NCBI GenBank assembly: GCA_964236535.1
Contig: CAXSEF010000064.1
Location: 1 to 19,081 of the forward strand
Origin: CAXSEF01 sp964236535
GTDB taxonomy: Bacteria > Pseudomonadota > Alphaproteobacteria > Acetobacterales > Acetobacteraceae
Direction of reading: 5' to 3'
Length of the DNA: 19,081 nt
A model generated the notes under the pieces. It was not told where the DNA came from and did no database searches. It was given only the letters and a program-made list of their open reading frames with translations. A program made the position numbers and the translations under genes. This document shows, piece after piece, positions 7,115 through 14,768 of the stretch (position 1 is its first letter; every line of letters starts with the position of its first letter).

Positions 7115-7137
7115 GCGTGGGAGCCCTGCTCTGGCGG
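7115..7137 (+). repeat. Possible relic of the sufS-sufU gap sequence, downstream of sufA
   Basis: This stretch matches 5746-5769 at about 20 of 24 positions (shared TGGGAGCCC and GGCGG) with one gap. It may be another fragment of the repeat that split sufS from sufU, or a GC-rich chance match. The rest of 7111-7357 shows no gene. Confidence 0.3.
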
Positions 7138-7357
7138 TCGTCTGACGCAATTTCGCTGTGCTTGGCTGCGCACGGAGTAGATCGTCGCTACGTTACAATA
7201 CCGGATCGACGTGGCTGGACGGCTTGATGTCGCGGCTTTGATGGGTGGCGGGGCTAGGAATGCCTCGGTTCGGGGGCTTTACGGTGCCGACTTAATTGCG
7301 CCGCAACTATGGGGCCTCCTGCCCGTCAATGCTGTCCAGAAACTAGAGGAAACTTTA

Positions 7358-7678
7358 ATGACACGCACCGCTTGCATGACGGCTGTCCTAGCGCTGGCTC
7401 TTGGCGCTGCGCCGGCCTTTGCCCAGAACAACACCACGACGGGCAGCATGGGGACCGGTACCGGGCCCGGCAACTCCACGGGACTGCAGACCAGCGTGCC
7501 CAGCGCAGTAGGGAACAAGACGTCGGGGTTCTCGATGAACCGGCCGTCCGGCACGGGTGGGAACACCACGAAGGGCAGCACCGGCACCGGCACCAGCCCG
7601 AGCAACACGGCGGGCGCCCAGACCAGCCTCTCGACCGCGATCGGCAACCAGGCGCCCGCGACCTCTCCGGGCCGCTGA
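7358..7678 (+). CDS. Small secreted Gly/Thr/Ser/Asn-rich protein with two tandem units
   Basis: A 106-residue protein of unknown function. It begins with a clear Sec signal peptide (MTRTACMTAVLALALGAAPAFA, with AFA-Q cleavage after residue 22). The mature part is low-complexity, without cysteines, and contains two related units: NNTTTGSMGTGTGPGNSTG... to SAVGN, and GNTTKGSTGTGTSPSNTAG... to TAIGN, joined by a short KTSGFSMNRPSGTGG linker. The DNA of the two units is also similar, pointing to an internal duplication. An AGAGGAAA ribosome-binding site lies 6-13 nt before ATG 7358. It stands alone, convergent with the methyltransferase gene. It is probably periplasmic or extracellular; no function can be given. 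Confidence 0.75.
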   Translation: MTRTACMTAVLALALGAAPAFAQNNTTTGSMGTGTGPGNSTGLQTSVPSAVGNKTSGFSMNRPSGTGGNTTKGSTGTGTSPSNTAGAQTSLSTAIGNQAPATSPGR

Positions 7679-7721
7679 GGCACGGCTATAGGCAGCGACC
7701 TGCAAGAAGCGGGGCAAGGCC

Positions 7722-7836
7722 GAGCTTCGCCCAGCCCCACCAAAGACTTCAGGCCTTTGGAAACCGTCCTTAAACACACGGACGCCAAAGGCTAGGCTTT
7801 TGGCGGAGTCCAGAGGCAGAGCCTCTGGCCTTGCTC
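7722..7836 (+). repeat. Dispersed hairpin repeat, full-length copy
   Basis: About 115 bp starting near GAGCTTCGCCCAG and ending in CTCTGGCCTTGCTC. Two palindromic parts are seen: CCAAAG...CTTTGG near 7740-7760, and a perfect 8-bp stem CCAGAGGC-AGA-GCCTCTGG at 7810-7828. The copy at 14769 shares both ends (22 of 22 bases over 7814-7835) but differs in the middle. It lies in the convergent gap between the secreted-protein gene and the methyltransferase gene, where its hairpins may stop transcripts from both sides. No T-run follows the stem. Confidence 0.75.
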
Positions 7837-7885
7837 GCCCTGGCTCTGCTTCAGCGGGTTCAGGCCAACCCCTTGCCTCGTTTGC

Positions 7886-9175
7886 CTACTTTTCCAGACC
7901 GAACACCACGACCGCCTCGACGCGCGCCGACCAGAGGAACTGGTCGATGACCGAGGTCGCGAGCAGCCGGTAGCCGGCGGCGTGGAGGACTGCGGCGTCG
8001 CGGCCGAGGGCGACCGGGTTGCAGCCGACGTAGATGATGCGTGGGATGCGCGCGGCGGCGAGTGAGGCGAGGGGGGCGCCGGCGCCGGCCCAGGGCGGAT
8101 CGAGCACCGCGCAGGCATTGCCGGCAAGTTCGCGCGGCTGCGGCGGCTGGCGCTGCAGGTCGCGGCGCTGGACGTCGATGCGTCCGGCGGAAGCCTGGCG
8201 CAGGGCGGCGCAGGCCGGCGCGTCGGCTTCGTAGGCGGTGACGTGGGCGCGGGTGGCGAGCGGCAGGGACAGGGTGCCGTAGCCGGCAAACAGCTCGACG
8301 ATGCGGGCGCGCGGCTTCATGCGCGGCGGCAGGCCGGCGAGGACGGCGGCGACGATGGCGGCCTCGCCCTCGCGGGAGGCCTGGAGAAAGGCCCCGGGGG
8401 CAGGTGAGAGCGTGGCGCCGCCGAGCGTGAGGGTGGCGGGGGCAAGGGCGCAGGCGGTCTCGGACAGGCCGTTGCCGAGCGCCCAGGCGATGCGCGGGAT
8501 GCCGTGGGTCCGGGCGAAGGAGGCCAGCAGAGTGTGGTCGGCGGTGTCGAGCGAGGCGTCGGTGCGCAGCAGCAGGTCGGGGCCGGTATCGAGCAGGTTG
8601 GCGATCGCCGAGGCTTCGCGGCGGAAGCCGCGCAGGCGGGGCATCAGCGTGCGCAGCGGCGCGGCGAGGGCGAACAGCGCGGGGTGGAGCACGAGGCAGG
8701 CGTGCAGGTCGACGACCTCGGGCGAGCGGTGTCGGTGCAGGCCGACGAGGACGTCGCCGCCCGGGGTGCGGCGGATCGCGAGGTCCATGCGGCGGCGGGC
8801 GAGCGGCGGGGTGACGGCGACCGGGCCGGGCTGCGGATCGAAGCCGGCGCGGCGCAGGGCGTCGGCGACGCGGGCGGACTTCCAGGCGGCGGCGGGGGCT
8901 GCGGCCCAGTGCTGCAGGGTGCAGCCCCCGCAGGTGGGGAAGTGCGGGCAGGGCGGCTCGACGCGGTCGGGGCTGGGTTCGATGAGCTCGAACGAGCCGG
9001 CGGGGCGGCTGGGGCCGCGCGGGGCGTCGGGGGTGGCGCGGACGCGTTCGCCGGGCAGGGTGGCGGGGAGGTAGAGCGTGCCGTCAGGCAGGGTGGCGAT
9101 GCCGTCGCCGTCGAGGCCGACCGCGCCGACCATGCACTCGACGGGATGGGCGGCGGTCAACGCCGGAGCGCTCAC
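7886..9175 (-). CDS. RNA uracil-C5 methyltransferase of the RlmD/TrmA family
   Basis: A 429-residue class I SAM-dependent RNA methyltransferase that would methylate C5 of a uridine in rRNA or tRNA. A TRAM-like RNA-binding segment (residues 12-50) comes first. It is followed by Cys76, Cys82, Cys85 and Cys160, matching the 4Fe-4S ligand spacing of E. coli RlmD (C81/C87/C90/C162). Later come AFLQ (Phe263-Gln265), the SAM motif VELFAGYGTLSLPLA (293-307), DPPWAG (359-364) and catalytic Cys385 in YVGCNP. The target base cannot be told from sequence. It starts at a GTG whose GTGA overlaps the stop of the upstream helicase gene, so the two are probably co-translated. Confidence 0.9.
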   Translation of the reverse strand: MSAPALTAAHPVECMVGAVGLDGDGIATLPDGTLYLPATLPGERVRATPDAPRGPSRPAGSFELIEPSPDRVEPPCPHFPTCGGCTLQHWAAAPAAAWKSARVADALRRAGFDPQPGPVAVTPPLARRRMDLAIRRTPGGDVLVGLHRHRSPEVVDLHACLVLHPALFALAAPLRTLMPRLRGFRREASAIANLLDTGPDLLLRTDASLDTADHTLLASFARTHGIPRIAWALGNGLSETACALAPATLTLGGATLSPAPGAFLQASREGEAAIVAAVLAGLPPRMKPRARIVELFAGYGTLSLPLATRAHVTAYEADAPACAALRQASAGRIDVQRRDLQRQPPQPRELAGNACAVLDPPWAGAGAPLASLAAARIPRIIYVGCNPVALGRDAAVLHAAGYRLLATSVIDQFLWSARVEAVVVFGLEK

Positions 9176-11538
9176 CCGGTCGGGGTGTCCGGGGCTGCGG
9201 GGTTGCTGGACGCTGCCTCTGGCGGTTCGGGGTCGGCTTTCGACCCGTCGGGTGCGGCTTCCGCAGGCATGGCTTGCACGGGGGCAACGTCGCCAGGACC
9301 GGCGACGGGAGCGAGATCAACAGAGGCGGCACCACGTCCTGCGGCGGCGTCAGAACCGGGTTCTGCGGCCGCATCGGCTGCGGGCTTCGCTTTGGCGCGG
9401 GACTTGCGTGGGGCGGCGGGCTTGCGGACGGCGGCGGGGTCGCGCGGGGCAGCCGATTTACGTTTCGGTTTCGCGGGCGCCGGCAGGATCTGCTCGGCCA
9501 CGGGCATGGGGAGCTCGTCGATGACGAAGGCGTAGGACAGACCATCCGGCGCAACCTCGGGTTCCAGGGCAGGCTCGGGCAGCGGCTCGGGCGGCCGGGC
9601 GCCGATGGCGATGTCGATCGCGGCGGGAGGCTCGGCACGGATCGGCAGGGGCGCCGCGGACGGTGCGACCGCAGTCCCGGCGGAGCCGGACCGTGCGGCA
9701 TCGATTGCTGGGGACGCGTCGGGCGCGTTGCGTGGCGGACGCGCGGAAGCATGCAGGTGCACGGCCCGGGTTGGCAACAGCATGAAGGGCGGGACATCGG
9801 CACCGAAACCTAGCACGGCCGGGCCAAGGTCGTCGTCGCGACGGCCGCGGTCGCGGCGAAAACCACGCTCGGCGTCGCGTGCGCGGTCGTCGCGGGCACG
9901 GCTGTCGCCGCGGGGACCGTCGTCACGAGAACGGCTACGGTCGTCACCACGAGCGGAGCGCACCGGTTCGGGGACCGGCAGGGTGGCGGCAGCTTCCGAG
10001 GCGGGTGGCAGGTCGGCGGCCGAGGCGTCGGACCTGGGGCGATCGCTCCGGTCGGCACCGCCTCTGCCGCGGCGGCGGCGGCCCGGCTTGTTGTCGGCAC
10101 CAGCTTCGGACGGTGCGGCGATGGCGATGCTAGGGGCCGGCATGGCGGGCTGCGGCGCAGCGGCCCCACGGCGGCCGCGGCCGCGCTTGCCATCGCTCTC
10201 CTCCCAGTCAAGGGGCTCGACGCCATCGACTGACATGCGTGGGATCGGATGGCCGGTAAGGTGCTCGATCGCCTCGACATTGGCGCGGTCGGCGGGGGCG
10301 GCGATGGTGTAGGCATGCCCCGTGAGGCCGGCGCGTCCGGTGCGGCCGATGCGGTGGACGTAGTCCTCCGAGTGGTGCGGCACGTCGAAGTTGAAGACGT
10401 GGCTGAGCCCGCCGATGTCGATGCCGCGGGCGGCGACGTCGCTGCACACCAGCAGGCGGATCTCGCCGGCCTTGAAGCGCTCCAGGGTGGCGAAGCGGAC
10501 CGACTGGGCGAGGTCGCCATGCAGAGCGCCGGCGGAGAAGCCGTGCTTGGTCAGCGACTTGCTCAGCACGTCAACGTCGCGCTTGCGGTTGCAGAAAATT
10601 AGCGCGTTGGTGACGTTCTCGTGGCGGATGATACGGCGCAACGTGTCGCGCTTGTCGGTCTCGGCGACGACAGCAAGGCCCGCGGTGATCAGCGGCGCCA
10701 GCGAGGCGGCGCGCGAGACGGTGATCTGGCGCGGGTTGGAGAGGAACGCGTCGGCGAGGCGGCGGATTTCGCCGGCCATGGTGGCGGAGAAGAACAGCGT
10801 CTGGCGGTTGGCGGGTAGGAAGGAGACGATTTTCTCAACGTCGGGGATGAAGCCCATGTCAAGCATGCGGTCGGCTTCGTCGATCACCAGGATGCGGGTG
10901 TCGGTGAGCATCATGCCGCCGCGCTCAAACAGGTCTAGCAGGCGTCCCGGGGTGGCGATCAGCACGTCAACGCCTTTCATCAGGGCGTTTTTCTGGTCGG
11001 TGAGGCTCTCGCCGCCGATCAGCAGGGCGTGGTTGAGTTTGAGATACTTGCCATACTTGACAAAGTTCTCGGCGACCTGGAGGGCGAGCTCACGGGTGGG
11101 TTCGAGGATCAGCGAGCGTGGCATGCGGGCGCGCGAGCGGGAACCGGTGAGGATATCGAGCATCGGCAGTGTGAAGCCGGCGGTCTTGCCGGTGCCGGTC
11201 TGCGCCACGCCGAGCACGTCGCGGCCGGCGAGCACGACGGGGATCGCCTCCACCTGGATCGGCGTGGGGTGGACATAGCCCATTTCGGCGACGGCGCGCA
11301 GAATCGGCTCGGACAGGCCGAGGTCGGAGAACAGCGTGACGGCGACGTTCGCGACCGCCGCGTCGGCAGGAATGCCGTCGGGCACGGACCCGTCGTCGAC
11401 GATGGGGGATCCGTCCGCGGTGGCGGCCGCGTCGGTGGCCGCAACCACCGGTGCAGGGCGTGGCGCGATGTGCGGTTCGGCAGTCGGACCCTGGCTCGCA
11501 GACCCCTGGCCTGATAGGACTGCTTCAGGCAATGGCAT
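9172..11538 (-). CDS. DEAD-box ATP-dependent RNA helicase with long disordered C-terminal tail
   Basis: A 788-residue DEAD-box RNA helicase (RhlE-like) unwinding RNA in ribosome assembly or decay. Counting from ATG 11538: aromatic Phe70 and Gln95 of the Q motif, AQTGTGKT (112-119), PTREL (147-151), DEAD (220-223), SAT (252-254) and HRIGRTGR (396-403). After about residue 460 comes a tail of over 320 residues, Arg/Asp/Gly-rich, then Pro/Ala-rich and finally Lys/Ala-rich, interrupted by PAVLGFGADVPPFMLLP, probably a conserved short motif. The first 65 residues are also low-complexity. The frame extends to a TTG at 11718, but that codon looks like part of a -35 box. Its stop overlaps the methyltransferase start. 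Confidence 0.9.
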   Translation of the reverse strand: MPLPEAVLSGQGSASQGPTAEPHIAPRPAPVVAATDAAATADGSPIVDDGSVPDGIPADAAVANVAVTLFSDLGLSEPILRAVAEMGYVHPTPIQVEAIPVVLAGRDVLGVAQTGTGKTAGFTLPMLDILTGSRSRARMPRSLILEPTRELALQVAENFVKYGKYLKLNHALLIGGESLTDQKNALMKGVDVLIATPGRLLDLFERGGMMLTDTRILVIDEADRMLDMGFIPDVEKIVSFLPANRQTLFFSATMAGEIRRLADAFLSNPRQITVSRAASLAPLITAGLAVVAETDKRDTLRRIIRHENVTNALIFCNRKRDVDVLSKSLTKHGFSAGALHGDLAQSVRFATLERFKAGEIRLLVCSDVAARGIDIGGLSHVFNFDVPHHSEDYVHRIGRTGRAGLTGHAYTIAAPADRANVEAIEHLTGHPIPRMSVDGVEPLDWEESDGKRGRGRRGAAAPQPAMPAPSIAIAAPSEAGADNKPGRRRRGRGGADRSDRPRSDASAADLPPASEAAATLPVPEPVRSARGDDRSRSRDDGPRGDSRARDDRARDAERGFRRDRGRRDDDLGPAVLGFGADVPPFMLLPTRAVHLHASARPPRNAPDASPAIDAARSGSAGTAVAPSAAPLPIRAEPPAAIDIAIGARPPEPLPEPALEPEVAPDGLSYAFVIDELPMPVAEQILPAPAKPKRKSAAPRDPAAVRKPAAPRKSRAKAKPAADAAAEPGSDAAAGRGAASVDLAPVAGPGDVAPVQAMPAEAAPDGSKADPEPPEAASSNPAAPDTPTG

Positions 11539-11689
11539 TCCCGCGGCCTGGGGGTGGACAGGCGCAGGAAACTCCGCAGACGCGGTCGTAAAGTCTTTCA
11601 ACAGCTGGTCCCGCTCGGCGTAAAGGTGGGCATCTCGCGCCGCATGTGGAAGACCTGCCGAAGGTTCCAGGCGTAGCGCCGCTATCGGG

Positions 11690-11718
11690 CATATCTGCAA
11701 TGAGTGCCGAAAAGTCAA
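11690..11718 (-). promoter_or_regulatory. Candidate promoter of the helicase-methyltransferase pair
   Basis: On the minus strand TTGACT (11718-11713, five of six matches to the -35 consensus) is followed after 17 bp by GATATG (11695-11690, three of six). It lies directly after the hairpin that follows tRNA-Gly and about 150 nt before the helicase ATG. The -10 box is weak. Confidence 0.4.
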
Positions 11719-11724
11719 GGCGGG

Positions 11725-11750
11725 CGGACCGCCGGCGCGTTGGCGGTCCG
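11725..11750 (-). terminator. Candidate terminator hairpin after tRNA-Gly
   Basis: A perfect 9-bp stem, CGGACCGCC and GGCGGTCCG, encloses an 8-nt loop. It starts 8 nt past the encoded CCA of tRNA-Gly and is followed on the minus strand by CCCGCCTTGACTTTT. The T-run is late and broken, so termination may be only partial. It separates the tRNA unit from the helicase promoter. Confidence 0.55.
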
Positions 11751-11758
11751 GGCAGATA

Positions 11759-11832
11759 TGGAGCGGGTGACGGGAATCGAACCCGCACAGCCAGCTTGGA
11801 AGGCTGGAACTCTACCATTGAGCTACACCCGC
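11759..11832 (-). tRNA. tRNA-Gly (anticodon TCC)
   Basis: The 74-nt minus-strand sequence folds as a tRNA. The acceptor stem is GCGGGTG with CACCCGC, the D arm begins TAGCTCAATGGTAGAG, the anticodon loop is CTTCCAA (TCC), the T loop is TTCGATT, and the discriminator T is followed by an encoded CCA. It decodes GGA and GGG. Confidence 0.97.
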
Positions 11833-11842
11833 CCAGTCTGCG

Positions 11843-11871
11843 ATTGTAGCGGGTTCGCGGGCCGGTGCAAA
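11843..11871 (-). promoter_or_regulatory. Promoter of tRNA-Gly
   Basis: On the minus strand TTTGCA (11871-11866) and TACAAT (11848-11843, five of six to the -10 consensus) are 17 bp apart. The -10 box ends 10 nt before the mature tRNA. tRNA-Gly therefore probably starts its own transcript rather than depending on tRNA-Tyr, about 750 nt upstream. Confidence 0.6.
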
Positions 11872-12113
11872 CAATCCGGCGCAGCCGAATTTGCGGCCGC
11901 AGTGTTCGGCCGGGCTGCGCAGTGCTGCGGGCCGACGGCGCCACGCTGCACGAGCCGAGACGGTGCCCGGCCGGGTGGGAGTTGCCGATCTGCCACGGTG
12001 AGCCGGCACCAGTCACATAGGGCGCGACAGGGTGCAGCTTAAGTTAGATTTGTTCCGGCTTTATGTGTCGTAAATCGACGGGCTGGTTAGTTACGTGCAG
12101 AAAGGCGGCCGAT

Positions 12114-12482
12114 ATGATGCGTTCCGCGACCATCATGCTGTTCCCGGGACGGCTCCAGGCGATTCGGTTCACACAGGCTGACCGCCTGGAGCTGCAGCAG
12201 CTGGGCGCGCTGCTGCGCGAGCGGGGGCTGGCGCGGATGGTGATGCACGAGCGGCTCGACGCCGACCCACCCGAGCTGGGCAACTACCTGGCGCTGTATG
12301 CGGCAGGCGAGAGCCTGGCTTCCTGGGGACTGATGCGGCGCGGCAGCGGCGTCGTGCTGTGGCATTGTGGGACCGGGCGGGACCTGGGGTGCTTCGTCTC
12401 GGTCCGCGAGGCCCTGCTGTCGCTGCCGCAGGAGCGCTGCCGGCATGCGGTCTCTGGACTGCATGCTGTGGCCGTGGGCTGA
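12114..12482 (+). CDS. Hypothetical protein, 122 residues, between two tRNA genes
   Basis: The family is not recognised. The product (MMRSATIMLFPGRLQAIRF...) is soluble and compact, with no signal peptide or membrane segment. The middle is charged and probably helical (ADRLELQQLGALLRERGLA); the second half is richer in Trp, Gly and Cys (around GVVLWHCGTGRDLGCF). An AAAGG ribosome-binding site lies 8 nt before ATG 12114, which is why I prefer this start to an in-frame ATG at 12063. It is opposite in strand to the flanking tRNA genes. The body has balanced protein-like composition, unlike the Arg/Ala-only shadow frames, so it is probably real, perhaps lineage-restricted. Confidence 0.65.
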   Translation: MMRSATIMLFPGRLQAIRFTQADRLELQQLGALLRERGLARMVMHERLDADPPELGNYLALYAAGESLASWGLMRRGSGVVLWHCGTGRDLGCFVSVREALLSLPQERCRHAVSGLHAVAVG

Positions 12483-12580
12483 GCCGAAGCCGGCATGGCG
12501 GGCGGCTGCGGCGCGGATGGATGGGCTGTGAGCAAAGCGGACGGGCGGACGGCAAACAACAGGTGCGGTGATCACGGACT

Positions 12581-12666
12581 TGGTGGAGGGGGTTGGATTC
12601 GAACCAACGTAGGCGTGCGCCAGCGGATTTACAGTCCGCCCCCTTTAGCCACTCGGGCACCCCTCC
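12581..12666 (-). tRNA. tRNA-Tyr (anticodon GTA)
   Basis: An 86-nt minus-strand class II tRNA. The acceptor stem is GGAGGGG with CCCCTCC, the D arm is GCCCGAGTGGCTAAAGGG, the anticodon loop is CTGTAAA (GTA), the long variable arm includes GGCGCACGCC, the T loop is TTCGAAT, and ACCA is encoded at the end. Tyrosine identity follows from the anticodon and the long variable arm. Confidence 0.97.
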
Positions 12667-12678
12667 GCGTGCCGCGGA

Positions 12679-12706
12679 CCTATTCCGGTTGCGCGCCGCT
12701 TGTCAA
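12679..12706 (-). promoter_or_regulatory. Promoter of tRNA-Tyr
   Basis: On the minus strand a perfect TTGACA (12706-12701) is followed after 16 bp by AATAGG (12684-12679). The -10 box ends 12 nt before the mature tRNA. The -10 match is modest (three of six), but the consensus -35 and the spacing fit a strong stable-RNA promoter. Confidence 0.6.
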
Positions 12707-12753
12707 TCGAGGCACGGCTACCTTAACCGGCTCGGGCGGCCCATGATCGGCCG

Positions 12754-14274
12754 ATGAGCAGTCAGACACCGCGTTCCGGACCCGGCCGTTCCTCCCGTCC
12801 CGGCGGGGGCTCGTCCCGCCCGTCGATGGAGCCGCCCAGGCGGGCCCAGCAGGCGTCGGACGAGCGGGGGTCGGGCAAGCAGGGGCGCGACAAGCGGGAG
12901 CGGGGCGAGCAGGTCGCTGGGGCGGCCACGTCGCACAAGGGGGGACGTGGTCCTGGAGTCCCGGCCGGGCGGGCGGCTCCCGATCGGGGCGGGCTGCGTG
13001 AGCAGCAGGTGATGACCGGGCGCGATGCCACGGTGCCGGGCGCGCCGCGCCATGGGCCGGACAAGAGGACGCGCGAGGCGGCGCTGCGTGGCGCAGGGTC
13101 CGGGCCGCGTGGCACCCGCGGGGCCGCGGAAGACGGGACGTCGGGCGTGGGCAGGCCGGGCGGGAAGCCGAGCAGAAACAGGCCAGGCAAGGTCAGGCGG
13201 AGCGAGGTCAAGCCGGGCTTCACGCGGCCGGCCGACGTCAGGTCCGGCTTCGAGAAGGCTGGATCCGCCAGGGCGGGCGTCGCGACAGGCGGTGTGGCGC
13301 GGGACATTGCAACAGGTGCGACGAGGGGGAGCGTGGAGGCGGGCGAGGCAGGCGTGCGGCCGCGGCGGCCACGGCGGGAGGATGGCGATGGCGCGCCGCC
13401 GCGCACCGAGGCGCGCGCCGCGGTGCGTCCGCACGGGGCGGGGCGTGTGCAGGCGACGCGGGAGAAGGGTGCGGCGGACGTGTTACGCCGGGTGCGGGGC
13501 ATGGACCGGGGCGTTGCGGACGGACCGGCGGACAGCGAGCCGGCGCCCGGTCCTCGTGGCGCCGGGCGCGGCGGCGTCTGGCTGTACGGCAGCCACGCGG
13601 TGGCTGCGGCGCTGGCGAACCCGCAGCGCGAGCTGCGCCGGCTGCTGCTGACCGAGGAGGCGGAGGCGGGCCTGCGCGAGCGGGGCGCCAGCTGGCCGCT
13701 GGTGCCGGAGCGCATCGACCGGGCACGGCTCGACCTGCTGCTCGGGCGCGACGCGGTGCATGGCGGGGTGGCGCTGCTGGCCGACCCGCTGGCCTCGCCG
13801 GCGCTGGGCGACGTGCTGGCGGGGCCGGGGCCGGTGCTGGTGCTGGACCAGGTGAGCGATCCGCGCAACGTCGGCGCGATCCTGCGCTCGGCCGCCTCGT
13901 TCGGGGCCTGCGCGGTGGTGGTGCAGGACCGCAACGCGCCCGACGAGACCGGGGTGCTGGCCAAGGCGGCGTCGGGTGCGCTGGAGCGGGTGCCGCTGCT
14001 GCGGGCGGTCAACCTCGCGCGCACGCTGGGGGCGCTGAAGGCGGCCGGGCTGTGGGTAGTGGGGCTTGATGCCGGGGCGGCGGCGCTGTCGGGGCCGGCG
14101 TTGTCGGAGCGGCGGGTGGTGCTGGTGCTGGGCGCCGAGGGGGCGGGGCTGCGCCGGCTGACGCGGGAGAGCTGCGACGAGCTGGCGGGGCTTGCGATGC
14201 CGGGTGGAATGGAGAGCCTCAACGTCTCGGCGGCGGCGGCGGTGGCGCTCTACGAGCTGAACCGGGCGGGTTAG
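12754..14274 (+). CDS. rlmB: 23S rRNA 2'-O-methyltransferase RlmB/TrmH family with long basic N-terminal tail
   Basis: A 506-residue SPOUT-class methyltransferase that would use SAM to methylate a ribose 2'-OH, most likely 23S rRNA G2251 if it is RlmB. The catalytic part covers about residues 275-506. It opens with WLYGSHAVAAAL (substrate-binding domain), then motif 1 VSDPRNVGAILRSAASFGA with Asn372, motif 2 LVLGAEGAGLRRL, and motif 3 GGMESLNVSAAAAVALYEL with Asn490 in the knot. The first 270 residues are Arg/Gly/Pro/Ala-rich and surely disordered; they could bind RNA. The usual RlmB length is about 250, so the tail doubles it. ATG 12754 is the upstream limit; a shorter start inside the tail cannot be excluded. 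Confidence 0.88.
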   Translation: MSSQTPRSGPGRSSRPGGGSSRPSMEPPRRAQQASDERGSGKQGRDKRERGEQVAGAATSHKGGRGPGVPAGRAAPDRGGLREQQVMTGRDATVPGAPRHGPDKRTREAALRGAGSGPRGTRGAAEDGTSGVGRPGGKPSRNRPGKVRRSEVKPGFTRPADVRSGFEKAGSARAGVATGGVARDIATGATRGSVEAGEAGVRPRRPRREDGDGAPPRTEARAAVRPHGAGRVQATREKGAADVLRRVRGMDRGVADGPADSEPAPGPRGAGRGGVWLYGSHAVAAALANPQRELRRLLLTEEAEAGLRERGASWPLVPERIDRARLDLLLGRDAVHGGVALLADPLASPALGDVLAGPGPVLVLDQVSDPRNVGAILRSAASFGACAVVVQDRNAPDETGVLAKAASGALERVPLLRAVNLARTLGALKAAGLWVVGLDAGAAALSGPALSERRVVLVLGAEGAGLRRLTRESCDELAGLAMPGGMESLNVSAAAAVALYELNRAG

Positions 14275-14381
14275 CCAGGGAGTAGCCAAAGCGGGGCAGA
14301 AGTTTCCGCAGCGGTACAGGGTGCTGGAAAGCCGGCGTTAAGGTCGCCGGGCCATGATGCGCGCGGTCGTGGAGGGCCGGC

Positions 14382-14606
14382 ATGATCTGCGAGTGGAACG
14401 CCATATCGGACGGCCTACAGCTTGCCCTGTCGCGCGAGGCGCTGCACCGCGCGGGCATTAGCATCGCGCTGCAGGCGGAGGCTCTGGCCGGGGAGATCGA
14501 GCGCGGCACGCTCGCGGACCGCGGCGGCCCGGAGGCGCTGCGGCTACTGGCGGCGTTCGTGCGCGACACCAGCGGCGAGGTGCTGGGGCCGATGGGGTCG
14601 GCCTAG
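14382..14606 (+). CDS. Hypothetical protein, 74 residues
   Basis: No family is recognised. The protein (MICEWNAISDGLQLALSREALHRAG...) looks alpha-helical, acidic and soluble, with a run of about 45 residues of likely helix around ISIALQAEALAGEIERGTL. A GGAGG ribosome-binding site lies 6 nt before ATG 14382, the best argument that the gene is real. It follows rlmB by about 107 nt and is followed by a non-coding stretch that holds a dispersed repeat. Confidence 0.6.
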   Translation: MICEWNAISDGLQLALSREALHRAGISIALQAEALAGEIERGTLADRGGPEALRLLAAFVRDTSGEVLGPMGSA

Positions 14607-14768
14607 ACGGAGGAGCGGCCACGGACCAGGCCTTCCGGTATGGTCTCGAGTTCGGAATGGGGCCGCGGTCTGACACCAGCGGTCCTAAGCGTTGGCCTGT
14701 AAGCGCAGCAAGGTTGGGCTCTCTCCCCGCCCGCATTCCAACGTCCAAGTGCCGTCGGAGCCTTGCGC

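Noticed and set aside
11539..11718. N-terminal extension of the helicase from a TTG at 11718
   Set aside because: The TTG is part of a TTGACT hexamer spaced 17 bp from a -10-like box, the extra residues resemble no family member, and no ribosome-binding site precedes it.
12762..14222. Long minus-strand open frame opposite rlmB
   Set aside because: Ser/Arg/Pro-only composition, no recognised domain, and it lies exactly antisense to the RlmB-like gene whose SPOUT motifs are clear.
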